From JBNJFY01 sp051747265 (GTDB lineage Bacteria; Bacteroidota; Rhodothermia; Balneolales; Balneolaceae), in assembly GCA_051747265.1 (NCBI GenBank), contig JBNJFY010000004.1, positions 400,207-464,206 of the forward strand: a stretch of DNA of 64,000 nucleotides, in the 5' to 3' direction. The position numbers were made by a program, and so were the translations under genes. Below, one piece after another: positions 37,823-48,074 of this stretch. Below the pieces are notes generated by a model. It had not been told where the DNA came from. It saw nothing but the letters and a program-made list of their open reading frames with translations, and ran no database searches. The first letter of the stretch is position 1, and each line of letters opens with the position of its first letter.

Positions 37823-38914
37823 CTACGTCGAAGGGGCTTGCCCCAGACCCGCTTCTCGAGCTAAGACAATAGCACGCGCTCGTGTTTCCACCTGAAGCTT
37901 TTGAAAAATTTGGTTGATATGATTGCTTACGGTTTTCGGGCTGATGTACAGTACATCGGCAATCTCATCATTATCTAAGCCGCGGGCGATCAGATTAAGC
38001 ACATCATGTTGGCGAGGGGTCAATTCTGTAAACGGGGATGCAATTTTAGGGTCAGGTGCTGGATCTTCCGTGGATCCGATAAAACTGTGCACTTCGGCCA
38101 GGAAACGCTGCCAGGCCGGTTCATCTTCCAGCAGGATATGATTGTTACTCTCCAGTGGAACAAACCGGGCTCCGGATATTTTGGATGCCCACTCGCGGCC
38201 TTCATCAAAGGGAACCACGCTATCATCTTTACTGTGGAGCACTAACGTAGGGATGTTGAAATCATCCTCAAACCGTTCAATAGATAAGTTAAACAGCAGA
38301 TGTTGGATGCGATAGGCCATCTTAGGGGAGGTGGATACCCGTTGTAGATCATTATACCAATCAATCTGTTGGGGACTGGCATCCGGCATAAACAGGTTAG
38401 TAAAAAATTGACGAAAAGCCGGATTATCGCGCCCCCAACCGGTCTTAATCAAGCGAAGCATGGTTTTGGCTTCCTCTCTTTGTTGGCGAGAGTACGCATC
38501 CGCAGCTTTGCTTCCGTAAGCCGCATACAAAATTAGATGACTAACTTTATCGGGGTGGCGCAAGGCATATTGATAAGCCACCGGTCCGCCGGAACAAACA
38601 CCCAGCAATGGGAATTGATCAAGCTCCAACGTGTTCACTACCGCCTCCAAATCATCCACCAACGCCTCAAGAGACAGGTGATCAACATCACGGTCCGACA
38701 ATCCACATCCACGCTGATCGTAGCGAATAAGGGTATGATGCTGGGATAACTCGGTAAGCCAATGTCGCCAAACCGGACTATCCCAGTCATATTCCAAATG
38801 ACTCAACCAGTTAGCCACCTTCACCAAGGGCGGCCCGGAACCAGATTGCGCATACGCGATACGGATGCCATCCGAAGAGGTGCAAAACCTTATTTCCTGT
38901 TGATCAGCAGCCAT
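37823..38914 (-). CDS. Alpha/beta hydrolase fused to LuxR-type HTH
   Basis: The product has 363 residues. Residues about 1-270 form an alpha/beta hydrolase (oxyanion region GSGPPLVKV, nucleophile Ser in GVCSGGPVAY, Asp in LHSKDDSVVP, His in SNNHILLED). Residues about 295-355 form a LuxR-type DNA-binding domain (LTPRQHDVLNLIARGLDNDEIA, SPKTVSNHINQIF). The hydrolase part may bind or cleave a signal ester and set DNA binding. It is the first gene of the OsmC-MddA-regulator group, 140 bp upstream of mddA-like, and may control it. Confidence 0.85.
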   Translation of the reverse strand: MAADQQEIRFCTSSDGIRIAYAQSGSGPPLVKVANWLSHLEYDWDSPVWRHWLTELSQHHTLIRYDQRGCGLSDRDVDHLSLEALVDDLEAVVNTLELDQFPLLGVCSGGPVAYQYALRHPDKVSHLILYAAYGSKAADAYSRQQREEAKTMLRLIKTGWGRDNPAFRQFFTNLFMPDASPQQIDWYNDLQRVSTSPKMAYRIQHLLFNLSIERFEDDFNIPTLVLHSKDDSVVPFDEGREWASKISGARFVPLESNNHILLEDEPAWQRFLAEVHSFIGSTEDPAPDPKIASPFTELTPRQHDVLNLIARGLDNDEIADVLYISPKTVSNHINQIFQKLQVETRARAIVLAREAGLGQAPST

Positions 38915-38983
38915 TACCGACGATTTTATTCATGAACAAAAGTAAGGTAACAGGTTCCCGCAGCTAAGTAAAATCCAACATTC

Positions 38984-39272
38984 AGACCTCCAATCGTGAT
39001 CCTCCCCGCCCAACCGACCTCCAATCGTGATCATTTCCGCCCCAACCGACCTCCAATCGTGATCCTCCCAAAGGGAGGCATCACATTCGAGCGTCTTCTC
39101 TAGTTGGCAGTGCGCAGTAAGCAGTAAGCAGTAAGCAGTAAGCAGGATCCCATACGGAAATTATAGCCCCATATTTCCATAATTGTCACTCAGGCAGTTG
39201 ATTACCCACAGGCAACAAAATTTCCTTGCCAACTGCCAACTGCCAACTGCCAACTGCCAACTGCCAACTGCC
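38984..39272. repeat. Heptamer-array element, copy 2
   Basis: It lies in the 540-bp gene-free stretch 38915-39454. Three GACCTCCAATCGTGATC motifs (38984-39064) and a 'catcacattcgagcgtctt' block precede a GCAGTAA array (39113-39144). A spacer nearly identical to that of copy 1 and an AACTGCC array (39229-39272) follow. Order and orientation equal copy 1, making the two a direct pair that brackets 36262-38914. From 39273 to 39454 I see only AT-rich upstream DNA. Confidence 0.85.
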
Positions 39273-39454
39273 CGCTATAAAACATGTAATCGATTGGGAG
39301 GGAGGATTTAATCTCATTTGCATACTTGGATCAGTTGAGAAGGTAAACCAAATTCAGTGAAGAACACCTCGAACAAGCCGTAAAAAATTTAATTACAAGT
39401 TGGCTGTAATATCGGGGGTATTTATATTCTTCATTATTGTTATCAATATAATCT

Positions 39455-42400
39455 ATGGTTATGGCTTTTCCTTCATCACTTTTCTGCGTATCAGGACGCA
39501 AATGGGTTCATTCCGGTTTAATCGGTCTGTTTTTACTAATATCCATTTTCCCAATCAACGGAACCGCTCAAACAGCTGAAAACCTTAAAGAGGAATTTCT
39601 CCGAACGTATGATCCTCAAGGATACAGCTATTATAAGTTCGGTACCGGTATAGCTGAGCAAGGCAAGCGCATTGCCGATAATTTAAGTCGAAGCCTCTCT
39701 CGAAGCCAAGATCTCATTCAAACGTCGGATGCGGATGCGCTATTGGCCGACTTTAATCAAAAGATGCGTCAGATCGAGACGCTGGAAGCCCGTTTCATAG
39801 AGCAGAGCAATCAGTTCGGGTATCAACAGGGAAAAAAGATCGGCGATATGATTAATTCCGGTGATGCCGAAGGCGCGCTATATGGCGTGCTCGGAACCCT
39901 GAACGGTCTTTCCGAGACCAGAAAAGCGGAGAAAGAACTCGAGGCCCGCAAGGAGCAGCTCAAGGAACAGCGACGGCAAAAGATGTCCCAAATTTACTGG
40001 AAAGCCGTTGAGTTCAACGATAACACCATAAAGAACTATCTCAACCGGGCCGCGTTTGCCGAAAACCCGGATGTTGAGCAGTACAATCTCAACTTTGTGG
40101 AGCATCTGCAATGTCACGCCCAAAATATGGAGCGCACTTGGAGCCCCAACCACACCCGCTGGCTCAATAATACTTGTGCCAAACCGGTAAAGCCGGAAGT
40201 GAGTAAGATCGAAAACATGTTTGTAGCTAAAGATGTGCAGTATCAGCGCATCGCCCAACGCAAATACGATTATTACCAGCAATCAGGACATTCCGAGTTT
40301 CTAAAAGCAGCCATTTCGTACGCTGCCGCCGCCGCTAATGAAAAAGCATCGGCCGAAAACTTTTACCACCTGGGAGCTTATTACGAAGAGGAAAGCACCA
40401 TTCTGGCCCTTAGCACCATGCAAACAGCGAAACAGATCGATCCTTCCTATTTCACCGGAGATAAAAGCGAAACATTGAAACGCATCATCTTGGGAGCGGA
40501 AGTGGAAGTCAGCATGGCCCTGCGCAACAACGACCAGGAATATATCCAATCGTTTATGGATGCGGGATTGGATCGTACCATTCGCATTAACGGGAATAGT
40601 GTGCTCATGCAGGCGATCGAGCTCGATCAACCGGATGCTGTGCAACTTATTCTCAATAACTACATCGAAGGATTGCCGCAATCAGAGGTCAATCAGAAGC
40701 TTCGCAAAACCATTATGCTGGCTAGCGCTAATAACAGTACGGCCTGCCTGAATCGATTCATCGATCTGGGGGTGGATGTGAACTTTACGATGGGGGGCAA
40801 AGCACCTATAGATGTGGCGAATAATGTACAGGCGGAGGATGCATACCAACTGCTGTTGGATCGATCCGGTAAAAGAGCGTTTTATGAAAAAAAATATGGG
40901 GTTTCGGAAACACAGTTTTTCGTAAAGGCCAAAGAAGATCCGACCTCGGCGGGCAGCCTGCTTAACGAGTTCTCTGCTGCACAACAAATTTCTATCGTTG
41001 AACAACTATTAGATCGTATTACCGAGGATCCGGTTTTTGCGGATATTATTCGACAAAGTGAATTTGCCCGATCTCATATTCGATCTACACCTAAGCTGTA
41101 TGCCGGGGTAAAAAAAGCATTTGTCGAGGATCTGCAAACCGCTTCGCCAGCCAGCAAAAGCCATCTGTATATACGAGCGGGCCTGATTGCCCAGGAGTCG
41201 ATTCCATATTTCGGTGATATCAAGGTTTGGAAAGAGGAGGGGGAAGCAGAATCAGAGGCAGAGGCAGCCACACCATCAGCTACATTTACCTACGAGGGTA
41301 GCCTGCAGATGGATCGCAAACTGGGTCTGCTGCTTGGTTGGTATCAGGGGATGTACGATCGATTGGATGGGATGGAAACCAACCAATACTTTACAGAAGC
41401 GACCAAAAAGAAGGGGTTGACCGGTATCATGAATAGCCTACAGTATGTGACCGGGATCAAAAATAACCTCGGTTCGCTGAGTACGGATGAAGAGCATGCC
41501 ATTGACGCGCAATTCTATTCGCTGCTTGCGGCTGATTCTCCCGGAAAATTCAAAACCCATGAACAGGAGTTTAAGGACTATGTAGCCGCTCGTTATCAGA
41601 TCCAAGAAAACGTAAGCGTTAATGATAAGCTGGATCTGATCATCACCTATTATAAATGGATTCAAAAGGTTACCGGTAACGATATGACCAAACATATTCA
41701 AGGCTATCAAGATTATAAAAATAGTACGACGTTTAATGAATATGATGATATCGCCATCAACACCGGTTACGGGGCCGCTGCCATCCGCTTCAACAAACCG
41801 TTAGACCATGCAAGCTATGCCTACATTGACGGTAAGTTGAACGAAATGGTATTTGGAAAAAATGAGGCCGAAGAGAAGAAGATGAATCGAAATCTGGACG
41901 AAGAAAGTCTGGCCTACGTAGCCTTCCATCATAACAATTATGAGGTTTTTCGTGCCCTGGATGAGCTTCATGACCTATCCGCCGTGACCAATCGAAGGGG
42001 AGAGTCCCTTTTACTTTCCATGATTGCGGAGCAAGACCGAATGCTAAATGATCTCAGCTATTTTTCTAATGATTTTGACTTTACCGGTGAGATAGAGGGG
42101 AAAATGGCACTCATCTATTTTCTGGAACAGGCATTGGCGAAAGATAAAATCTATACCCGGGGTAGAAACCTTACTTCTAGCAGTGTAATGGAAACAACCG
42201 TACAATTGATTTCTCATTATGAATGGCCCGCTGACCTTAGGGTCACCGCGAACGGTGGAACGCTTTATCACTATGTTATAGAACAGATGAGCAGTGATGA
42301 GATGACCATCATGCAAGCACAACATCTGTTACGACTCCTTCACCGCAAGAGTGGTATCGATAAAAACATCAAAGATAATGATGGTTATACCGCCTATGAC

Positions 42401-42556
42401 CTGTGGAAGAAGAACAAAAGAGATATTGAAAAACTATGGATATCCCGCTTTAGAGATACCAATAAGAAGATCGGCATGAAATTGTTTTCAAAGTCAATAG
42501 CAAAAGATGATTGGGCGGAGTATCAACCATCTCTGGAAGCACTAGGGGCCAAGTAG
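39455..42556 (+). CDS. Large exported protein with ankyrin-type repeats
   Basis: The product has 1033 residues with a signal peptide (hydrophobic about 20-35, cleavage near NGTAQTA). The N-terminal third is helical and coiled (ETLEARFIEQSNQF; KAEKELEARKEQLKEQRRQK). Residues about 350-480 look like ankyrin repeats (GNSVLMQAIELDQPDAVQLIL; GVDVNFTMGGKAPIDVA), and a second ankyrin-like set is near 800-1000 (RRGESLLLSMIAEQD; DNDGYTAYDLWKKN). An acidic Glu/Ala tract is near 590-610. Probably periplasmic. No enzyme motif was seen, the function is unknown, and it stands alone. Confidence 0.72.
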   Translation: MVMAFPSSLFCVSGRKWVHSGLIGLFLLISIFPINGTAQTAENLKEEFLRTYDPQGYSYYKFGTGIAEQGKRIADNLSRSLSRSQDLIQTSDADALLADFNQKMRQIETLEARFIEQSNQFGYQQGKKIGDMINSGDAEGALYGVLGTLNGLSETRKAEKELEARKEQLKEQRRQKMSQIYWKAVEFNDNTIKNYLNRAAFAENPDVEQYNLNFVEHLQCHAQNMERTWSPNHTRWLNNTCAKPVKPEVSKIENMFVAKDVQYQRIAQRKYDYYQQSGHSEFLKAAISYAAAAANEKASAENFYHLGAYYEEESTILALSTMQTAKQIDPSYFTGDKSETLKRIILGAEVEVSMALRNNDQEYIQSFMDAGLDRTIRINGNSVLMQAIELDQPDAVQLILNNYIEGLPQSEVNQKLRKTIMLASANNSTACLNRFIDLGVDVNFTMGGKAPIDVANNVQAEDAYQLLLDRSGKRAFYEKKYGVSETQFFVKAKEDPTSAGSLLNEFSAAQQISIVEQLLDRITEDPVFADIIRQSEFARSHIRSTPKLYAGVKKAFVEDLQTASPASKSHLYIRAGLIAQESIPYFGDIKVWKEEGEAESEAEAATPSATFTYEGSLQMDRKLGLLLGWYQGMYDRLDGMETNQYFTEATKKKGLTGIMNSLQYVTGIKNNLGSLSTDEEHAIDAQFYSLLAADSPGKFKTHEQEFKDYVAARYQIQENVSVNDKLDLIITYYKWIQKVTGNDMTKHIQGYQDYKNSTTFNEYDDIAINTGYGAAAIRFNKPLDHASYAYIDGKLNEMVFGKNEAEEKKMNRNLDEESLAYVAFHHNNYEVFRALDELHDLSAVTNRRGESLLLSMIAEQDRMLNDLSYFSNDFDFTGEIEGKMALIYFLEQALAKDKIYTRGRNLTSSSVMETTVQLISHYEWPADLRVTANGGTLYHYVIEQMSSDEMTIMQAQHLLRLLHRKSGIDKNIKDNDGYTAYDLWKKNKRDIEKLWISRFRDTNKKIGMKLFSKSIAKDDWAEYQPSLEALGAK

Positions 42557-43517
42557 ATTAATCGATGAGTGTTATTGCGGCACAGAATGCAGCCTCCCCT
42601 TCAGCACACTGTAGGGTTACAGAATTGACCTGAAAGGGTCGCCAGACCTTTCAGGGTCAAAAAAGCTGAGTACATGTAGTACAACGGAAGAGTCTGCAAG
42701 GTTAGATCTTGGGTCATCAGACCTTTCAGGGTCAAAAGCCTATGAGGATTCCTTAGCGTTCTGCTCATCTGACCAATTTTGATGGAGCCCGGCAGATAGT
42801 GTTCCTGACTGATTCCAATGGGGAAGAATAGTTCGCTTTACAGGAAGCAGGAGCTTACCCATAACTTGACAGAGCCGGAGCTCCGTCAAGAGGATAAGTC
42901 ATTTGGCCAGGGGCAGGCTGAAAAGCAGCCTGCCCCTGGCCAAACTCACCTTCTCATTACCGGGCTCCGACCGGTAATGCCGTACAGAAGCTCCCGCTTC
43001 GCAAAAAGCAGAAGCTTCTGGATACAATAGCTGGGAATTAAGGATGGAATCATCAGGAGTGTTACATTCCCAAGATTACCACAAAATAAGCCACCTTGCC
43101 CATGAATATTAGACCGGAAAGGGTGGCCCGACCTTTCAGGATCAAATGAATAGAACCATTTGAGAGATGGCGCTAGCGGACGCTTTCGTTGGGTTGAGGA
43201 GTATCTTCAATGGACTGCTGGAATGTGTGTAAGCGTCATGTTATCCCAGTAGCATCACGTAATGATCAGGCAGGGAAAACGATTATAGGATCAAGGACTT
43301 CAGTAAGGATTCAAAAAGTTAATTCAAGCTGTCAGATGCCTGAAAGTATGGGCAAGATCCTAGACGATATAGAAATTTATAATACTATTTAATTCGTAAT
43401 TATATATAGATTTAATGACAATAAGCGGCAGGTAGCACACAAAAGCATTAGGTACTAATCAAATAGTGATAAGTTCATTTATAGTATGAAAAATATTATC
43501 CCTCACTTGATAATAAG
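42557..43517. other. Gene-free 960-bp stretch with palindromes
   Basis: It contains the recurrent GACCTTTCAGGGTC-type palindrome near 42630-42660, 42730 and 43130, and a dense hairpin cluster (separate entry). Two short frames (42818-43030 and 43210-43392, + strand) show no family pattern or ribosome-binding site and are not called. The last 120 bp are AT-rich and probably hold the promoter of the kinase gene. Confidence 0.6.
42840..43022. repeat. Cluster of consecutive hairpins
   Basis: Several stem-loops lie end to end: CTTGAC...GTCAAG (about 42866-42891), a perfect 16-bp stem GGCCAGGGGCAGGCTG with its complement (about 42904-42940), ATTACCGG...CCGGTAAT (about 42957-42979) and CAGAAGCT...AGCTTCTG (about 42984-43020). 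There is no T-run. The array may be a structured RNA, a palindromic mobile repeat or a protein-binding region. Confidence 0.65.
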
Positions 43518-44588
43518 ATGAATAAAGAAAAAGCATCCAAATTATCAGGATCAAATAAGAATAATGAAAATTCATTTTACTCTCCTCGAACAATACTAGA
43601 CGCATTGTTCGCCACAATGAGAGAGGCGGTAATCATTGTAGACCCGGCAGGTCGAAAAATAATCGATTGCAATGCAGCCGTAATGGATATATTGGGATAT
43701 GAAAAATCGGAAATAGTGGGTGAAAATACCCGGTTACTCCACGTTGACGTAGAACATTACCATCGATTTGGCCAGGAAAGTGAGCAAGTGCTCAGCAGGG
43801 GGCAAACGTTCCAGACGCAGTATCAGATGAAACGAAAAGATGGAACTGTTATCGACACCATACATACAGTTCACCCACTCATTAAAGAAAAAGGCTGGAC
43901 CGATGGCGTGGTTAGCATCATTAAAGATATCTCCAAGCGGGAGGAAGCACAGACCGGACTCCAAAATAAACGGGACGAAAACCAAAGCCTGCTGCGCGAA
44001 GTTCATCATCGGGTTAAGAATAATCTCAAGATCATCACCAGTCTACTGGATCTGCAGGAGCATGAGATTAGTAATCAAGATGAGGCCATAGACGCCTTTA
44101 AGGTGACCCGCAATCGAATCTACTCCATGGCCTTGGTGCATGAGCAATTGTACCAATCAAACAATTTAAATAAGATTGAGATGTCAGATTATATTCTGAC
44201 CATGTCTCATCAATTACTGCAAAGTAGCGGGTTCGATTCGGAAATAAAGCTGGATCTGCAACTGGATGACATCTTTCTGGATATCAATCGTGCGATTCCG
44301 TGCGGACTGATATTGAATGAACTGGTCACCAATGCTCATAAACTAGTGGAACTACCCAAAAGTGGTAGCAGTATTCTGATCAAATTTAAATCAGTAGCCG
44401 ATGATTATCGGCTCACCATAAGTGATCAAGGGGTGGGCATCAGTGATCATCTGGATCTGGATGATACCAACTCCCTGGCGCTTCAAATTATATCGGCCCT
44501 GGTTGATCAACTCAAAGGGAAACTGGAAATTTACCAAGAAGGAAAAGGCACCAAAATCGTCGTACAATTCCCTCAGGATACCCCATAG
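43518..44588 (+). CDS. PAS-domain histidine kinase, HisKA_2 type
   Basis: This 356-residue soluble kinase has one PAS domain (about 25-145, with IDCNAAVMDILGYEKSEIVG). The HisKA_2 phospho-acceptor box EVHHRVKNNLKI follows (His163/His164), then a HATPase domain (LILNELVTNAHKL, SDQGVGISD, GKGTKIVVQF). Kinases of this class often signal light, redox or general stress to stand-alone receivers. It has no adjacent receiver gene. Confidence 0.88.
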   Translation: MNKEKASKLSGSNKNNENSFYSPRTILDALFATMREAVIIVDPAGRKIIDCNAAVMDILGYEKSEIVGENTRLLHVDVEHYHRFGQESEQVLSRGQTFQTQYQMKRKDGTVIDTIHTVHPLIKEKGWTDGVVSIIKDISKREEAQTGLQNKRDENQSLLREVHHRVKNNLKIITSLLDLQEHEISNQDEAIDAFKVTRNRIYSMALVHEQLYQSNNLNKIEMSDYILTMSHQLLQSSGFDSEIKLDLQLDDIFLDINRAIPCGLILNELVTNAHKLVELPKSGSSILIKFKSVADDYRLTISDQGVGISDHLDLDDTNSLALQIISALVDQLKGKLEIYQEGKGTKIVVQFPQDTP

Positions 44589-45002
44589 CTTCAAGCCGCG
44601 ACCTGAAAGGGTCGCAGACCTTTCAGGGTCTAATAACAGAATCACTGATGAGAGAAACACTAGCCAAAGCTGTACTTTATTGAGGAGCGGCCCCCCAAGC
44701 TGACGCAAGTGTTAAGTCCGAATTACGTATTTGGATATTGTTATGGCAAAGTATTTGACACAAGCAATTTAGAGTATATGCCATCAGATTCAGGACGTTA
44801 CTTGTGCCCATGAATTAGTTGATGGATAGGGCACAAGAGACACCCTCAATGCTTAGGTAATATTGAATCTCCAGTTGGGAATTTGTATGACATTAGGGGA
44901 TAAACTGGCATTGGAAGTTCGGGTTTAACACATGCGCCAGCTTGGGGAGAGATAACACACGTGCGGTTAGAGACCTGAAAAGCGTATGCACTGACGCGCT
45001 TA
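44589..45002. other. Gene-free stretch with one palindrome
   Basis: A double palindrome GACCTGAAAGGGTC / GACCTTTCAGGGTC (44600-44632) lies just after the kinase gene and may act as a terminator-like stem. Nothing else recognisable is seen to 45002. Confidence 0.5.
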
Positions 45003-45848
45003 CTATTTGTAATCTGATCCTGCGATAATACCCCGTTGCCAACCCACGATGAGCAGTACCGCCACCAGCAGATTCCCATAGAGCATAAAAGGGTACATGT
45101 CCGGGGAGATACGTAGCCATTCGCCGGTAAAATTCATCATGGCGTGAAACAGCAGCACGGCTAGGATACTGCGCTGGGTGCGGTTATAAACATATACTAA
45201 CATGAGCGTATGGCAGACGATCATGGGCGACCACCAGTAGAGCTCCGGCTGAAAATTGGTATTCGCATAGTAGCCCGAAAACCAGACAAAGGGGGCGTGC
45301 CACAGAGCCCACACCAATCCGTTGATTAATCCCGCGGGGGCAGGCCCCATACGCTCTTGCAAACGATCCAGATAGTAGCCGCGCAATCCCATCTCCTCAA
45401 CCGCCGGAAACACCACGGAGAGCAGGAGCAAAAACAAGAGGGCACCGGGATCGCCAAACAGAGACCAATGCACATCCAGTGGGGCATCGGTGATGTCCAA
45501 AAGCACTGCGATGCCCGCCATGGACAGATCAAATACCAGCCAGAACAGCAGTAGTCCCGGCCACCAACGTCCCGGGATGCGATGTGCGTCAACCAGACGT
45601 CGCCACAGATCCTTGAGTTGTGCCCTTCCACCGGTGAGTGCGGCCAACCCGAGTCCGGCTACGAGCGGACTGACTCCGCCCAGCAAAAACCAGATCAGAT
45701 TGGGGAGGGACCACACTGATTCGTCGGATAGCAGAACCGGAGTCCAAAACAGATAAGCCCACCCCAGATAGACCAGCGGAAAAGCGAGGACCGGGTGGGT
45801 CTGGATCCATCGGGAAAGCTGAGCGTTTGATGAGTTGGTTTTTTGCAT
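45003..45848 (-). CDS. CPBP-family intramembrane metalloprotease
   Basis: This protein of about 281 residues has some eight membrane helices. The CPBP (Abi) motifs are present: EEMGLRGYYLDRL (paired Glu and Arg) and the His motif WALWHAPF, plus a late HAMMNFTG. Family members are Rce1-like membrane proteases, sometimes linked to bacteriocin immunity. ATG 45848 is chosen; the longer frame begins at a TTG. It is the last ordinary gene before the integron array. Confidence 0.85.
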   Translation of the reverse strand: MQKTNSSNAQLSRWIQTHPVLAFPLVYLGWAYLFWTPVLLSDESVWSLPNLIWFLLGGVSPLVAGLGLAALTGGRAQLKDLWRRLVDAHRIPGRWWPGLLLFWLVFDLSMAGIAVLLDITDAPLDVHWSLFGDPGALLFLLLLSVVFPAVEEMGLRGYYLDRLQERMGPAPAGLINGLVWALWHAPFVWFSGYYANTNFQPELYWWSPMIVCHTLMLVYVYNRTQRSILAVLLFHAMMNFTGEWLRISPDMYPFMLYGNLLVAVLLIVGWQRGIIAGSDYK

Positions 45849-46474
45849 AATGCGGTAGCCTTTCCGGGTTGAAAAAGTCAATCAGGGTATTATCGTATCC
45901 ATGCCCACAACATAAAGACGGATTCATCCGGTTTCACATCACGTATTGTGGAGCGATACGGACTGATTATAAATATACCCGCACGACACTGGTTCCTCAC
46001 AGGGGCATCCATGCAAAAGGCGTAAGTGATACGAGTATTATTGGCTTGGAAGCGTTTGAAAGATGCAAACTATATATACAAAAGATGGGGTAGGGAGGAT
46101 TGGACCAGGTTGAAAACGTAGACCGGCTGTGTCCACCGAAAATGAAATACAGTTGGCCCAATGGAAGCCATTTTCGCTTACCCCACATTATCGAATCACG
46201 ACAAGTAAGAGGAATGAATCTCCCGACCCCGAAGGAATCAAACGTGAATAGCCCGCCAGGGCGATACCAACGCGACCCTGAAAGGGTCGAACAGGAAAGA
46301 ACGCAGAATATAACTGGACAGCAGAAAAGAAGAGCACAAGGTGGCTTATTCTTTGTTGGGGATTTCAAATGTCACAGCGGACGCTTGCGAGATTTGGGGA
46401 CATTGGAGGCGGAGATTATGAGTTTATAAACGGCAACAAATTCAAAACAAGCAATCCTGGAAACCAACGGCACA
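45849..46474. repeat. Gene-free stretch with palindrome module, left border of the array
   Basis: From about 46128 to 46425 it holds a copy of a module repeated through the array: 'gtgtccaccgaaaatgaaat', then stems GACCCCGAAGG, GCCCGCCAGGGCG and GACCCTGAAAGGGTC, ending 'gacattggaggc'. This copy lacks the attC left arm that precedes the other copies. 45849-46127 shows no gene or repeat that I recognise. Confidence 0.6.
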
Positions 46475-46506
46475 TCTGCGTCCCCAGTTAACGCGCATTG
46501 TTAGTA
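46475..46506 (-). other. Partial attC (R'' arm only), oldest junction of the array
   Basis: The TGCGTCC...GTTAACGCGCA arm and R'' box GTTAGTA (46500-46506) match the right arm of the other sites. No complementary left arm is found to its left, so the site is truncated. The lipoprotein stop codon follows 23 bp to the right. Confidence 0.55.
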
Positions 46507-46528
46507 TCTCTGACAGTATTACCGCGCT

Positions 46529-47623
46529 TTAAAGCATATAATCGTATACATGAACTTGATAACCTTCAGGTCCCAGCTTAAGAGCATATAGTCTGTTTTT
46601 ATCTACATGAACAAGACGAAGATCATCTTCTAAATCAAAGCTTCCGATTGGCGCCCCTTCATGATCAAGGACTAAGTATTCAGGCGAATCAAAAGTTTGC
46701 AACCAGATATTTCGATTTCCATCAACAAACATATTGGATATCACAGGTTTGGTCTCAGGTATGTGTTCACGACCAAGTGATTTGAAATTATCTCCTAACT
46801 GTTCAATCGCTTCACTTCTTTCCTCACTACTAATTGGTTGATTGGGAATTGGCACACTCAATGAATCAATGAATTGCATAGTGGCATCATAGGTGGCTAA
46901 CTCCAATTTTTCATTCCAGACCAAATAGATATTTCCCTTTGTATCAGTTGCAACTACAGTAGTCCGGCCAAATGGAATTTGTTGCATAGCCCCATTATTT
47001 GAAACTAAATTTCCCCTCACTTTAAATGTAAGGACGTTTTGCTCTTTTAAACCCGAGGTAAGATTTCCTGTAGCAAGTTCATGTTCGTACCAATAAGCTC
47101 CAGGTTTTGGACGTTGAGGTGGACTTTGCCGTAAGATTACATTACCAAGAGAATCTGCACTTTCAACTGAATACCGTTGACCTTCGATCATAAACATATC
47201 CTCTGGTTCCCAACTGTCATTACTTTCAGCAAAGATCGTATTTCTTGCTTGTCTGACATCAAATGTAATAATCTGGTCATTCTGATCTATATAGATCTTC
47301 AACAAACTTAGTAACTCACTTGGGCCTGAGCCTTCCCTTCCAATAGTCGTCACATAGTCACCTTGAGAATCAAAAACGTGTATTTGTAAGGCACGTTGAT
47401 CTGGTAAAAAAATTCTACCCTTAGAATCACTTTTAACTCCGGTGATTTGTTGTAAAATAACTTCCTCTGTGTCGGAAATTGTAAATTGATGATCAAGTTC
47501 AAGCGTAGGGACTTCTGACGTATTTAAATCCGGAACCTGATTTTCATCTTGAATACAAGAAGAAAATAGAATTAAACATACTGTGAATAAGAGGACTATT
47601 TTTGATGTTCTTTTAAAGATCAT
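46529..47623 (-). CDS. Six-bladed beta-propeller lipoprotein (cassette gene)
   Basis: About 364 residues. A lipoprotein signal (VLLFTVCLILFSSCIQ, Cys about residue 22) precedes beta-propeller blades with repeats like GVKSDSKGRIFLPD, DQRALQIHVFDSQGDYVTTIG and VVATDTKGNIYLVWN. This resembles the 6-bladed propeller lipoproteins common in Bacteroidota. ATG 47623 is chosen; residues of the longer frame upstream are translated repeat. It is the last complete cassette on the left, 51 bp from its R' box. Periplasm-facing; function unknown. Confidence 0.75.
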   Translation of the reverse strand: MIFKRTSKIVLLFTVCLILFSSCIQDENQVPDLNTSEVPTLELDHQFTISDTEEVILQQITGVKSDSKGRIFLPDQRALQIHVFDSQGDYVTTIGREGSGPSELLSLLKIYIDQNDQIITFDVRQARNTIFAESNDSWEPEDMFMIEGQRYSVESADSLGNVILRQSPPQRPKPGAYWYEHELATGNLTSGLKEQNVLTFKVRGNLVSNNGAMQQIPFGRTTVVATDTKGNIYLVWNEKLELATYDATMQFIDSLSVPIPNQPISSEERSEAIEQLGDNFKSLGREHIPETKPVISNMFVDGNRNIWLQTFDSPEYLVLDHEGAPIGSFDLEDDLRLVHVDKNRLYALKLGPEGYQVHVYDYML

Positions 47624-47674
47624 AAAAGAGAGTTTAGTTTTTTTCTTGTATGTAGAAGTCTTTGAACTCGAGAC

Positions 47675-48074
47675 CACTAACGAGATTGCGCTTAACCGGC
47701 GCAGAGTTACCGGCAACAAATTAATTATTAGCAGGGTAGCGGTTACCGAGAAGAGATGCCAACCAGGCAAACAGCCCCTACGCCGAGTCCACCGAAAATG
47801 AAATACAGTTGGCCCAATGGAAGCCATTTTCGCTTACCCCACATTATCGAATCACGACAAGTAAGAGGAATGAATCTCCCGATCCCGAAGGGATCAAACC
47901 CGAATAGCCCGCCAGGGCGTTACAAACCCGACCCTGAAAGGGTCGAACAGGAAAGGTCTTGCCATTCTAACCAAACAGCATATAAGGCAATCAATCATCG
48001 TGTGGTAAAATTAGGAATGTTTGCCCTGGAAAGAAGATGGGTGCTTGACATTGGAAGCCATGTATAGGTTTACT
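47675..48074 (-). other. Composite attC-like junction (400 bp)
   Basis: R' box CACTAAC (47675-47681) and a normal left arm (GCGCTTAACCGGCGC) and loop run to about 47783. The expected second arm is replaced by the module 'gtccaccgaaaatgaaat' with three palindromes (ATCCCGAAGGGAT, GCCCGCCAGGGCG, GACCCTGAAAGGGTC). It ends in 'cttgacattggaagccatgtatag' and a GTTTACT box (48068-48074). Confidence 0.6.

Noticed and set aside
42904..42940. Transcription terminator
   Set aside because: The stem is strong but no T-run follows on either strand and no gene ends close by.
46100..46429. 109-codon frame on the + strand
   Set aside because: Frame across the repeat module near the array border; the same peptide recurs at 47756.
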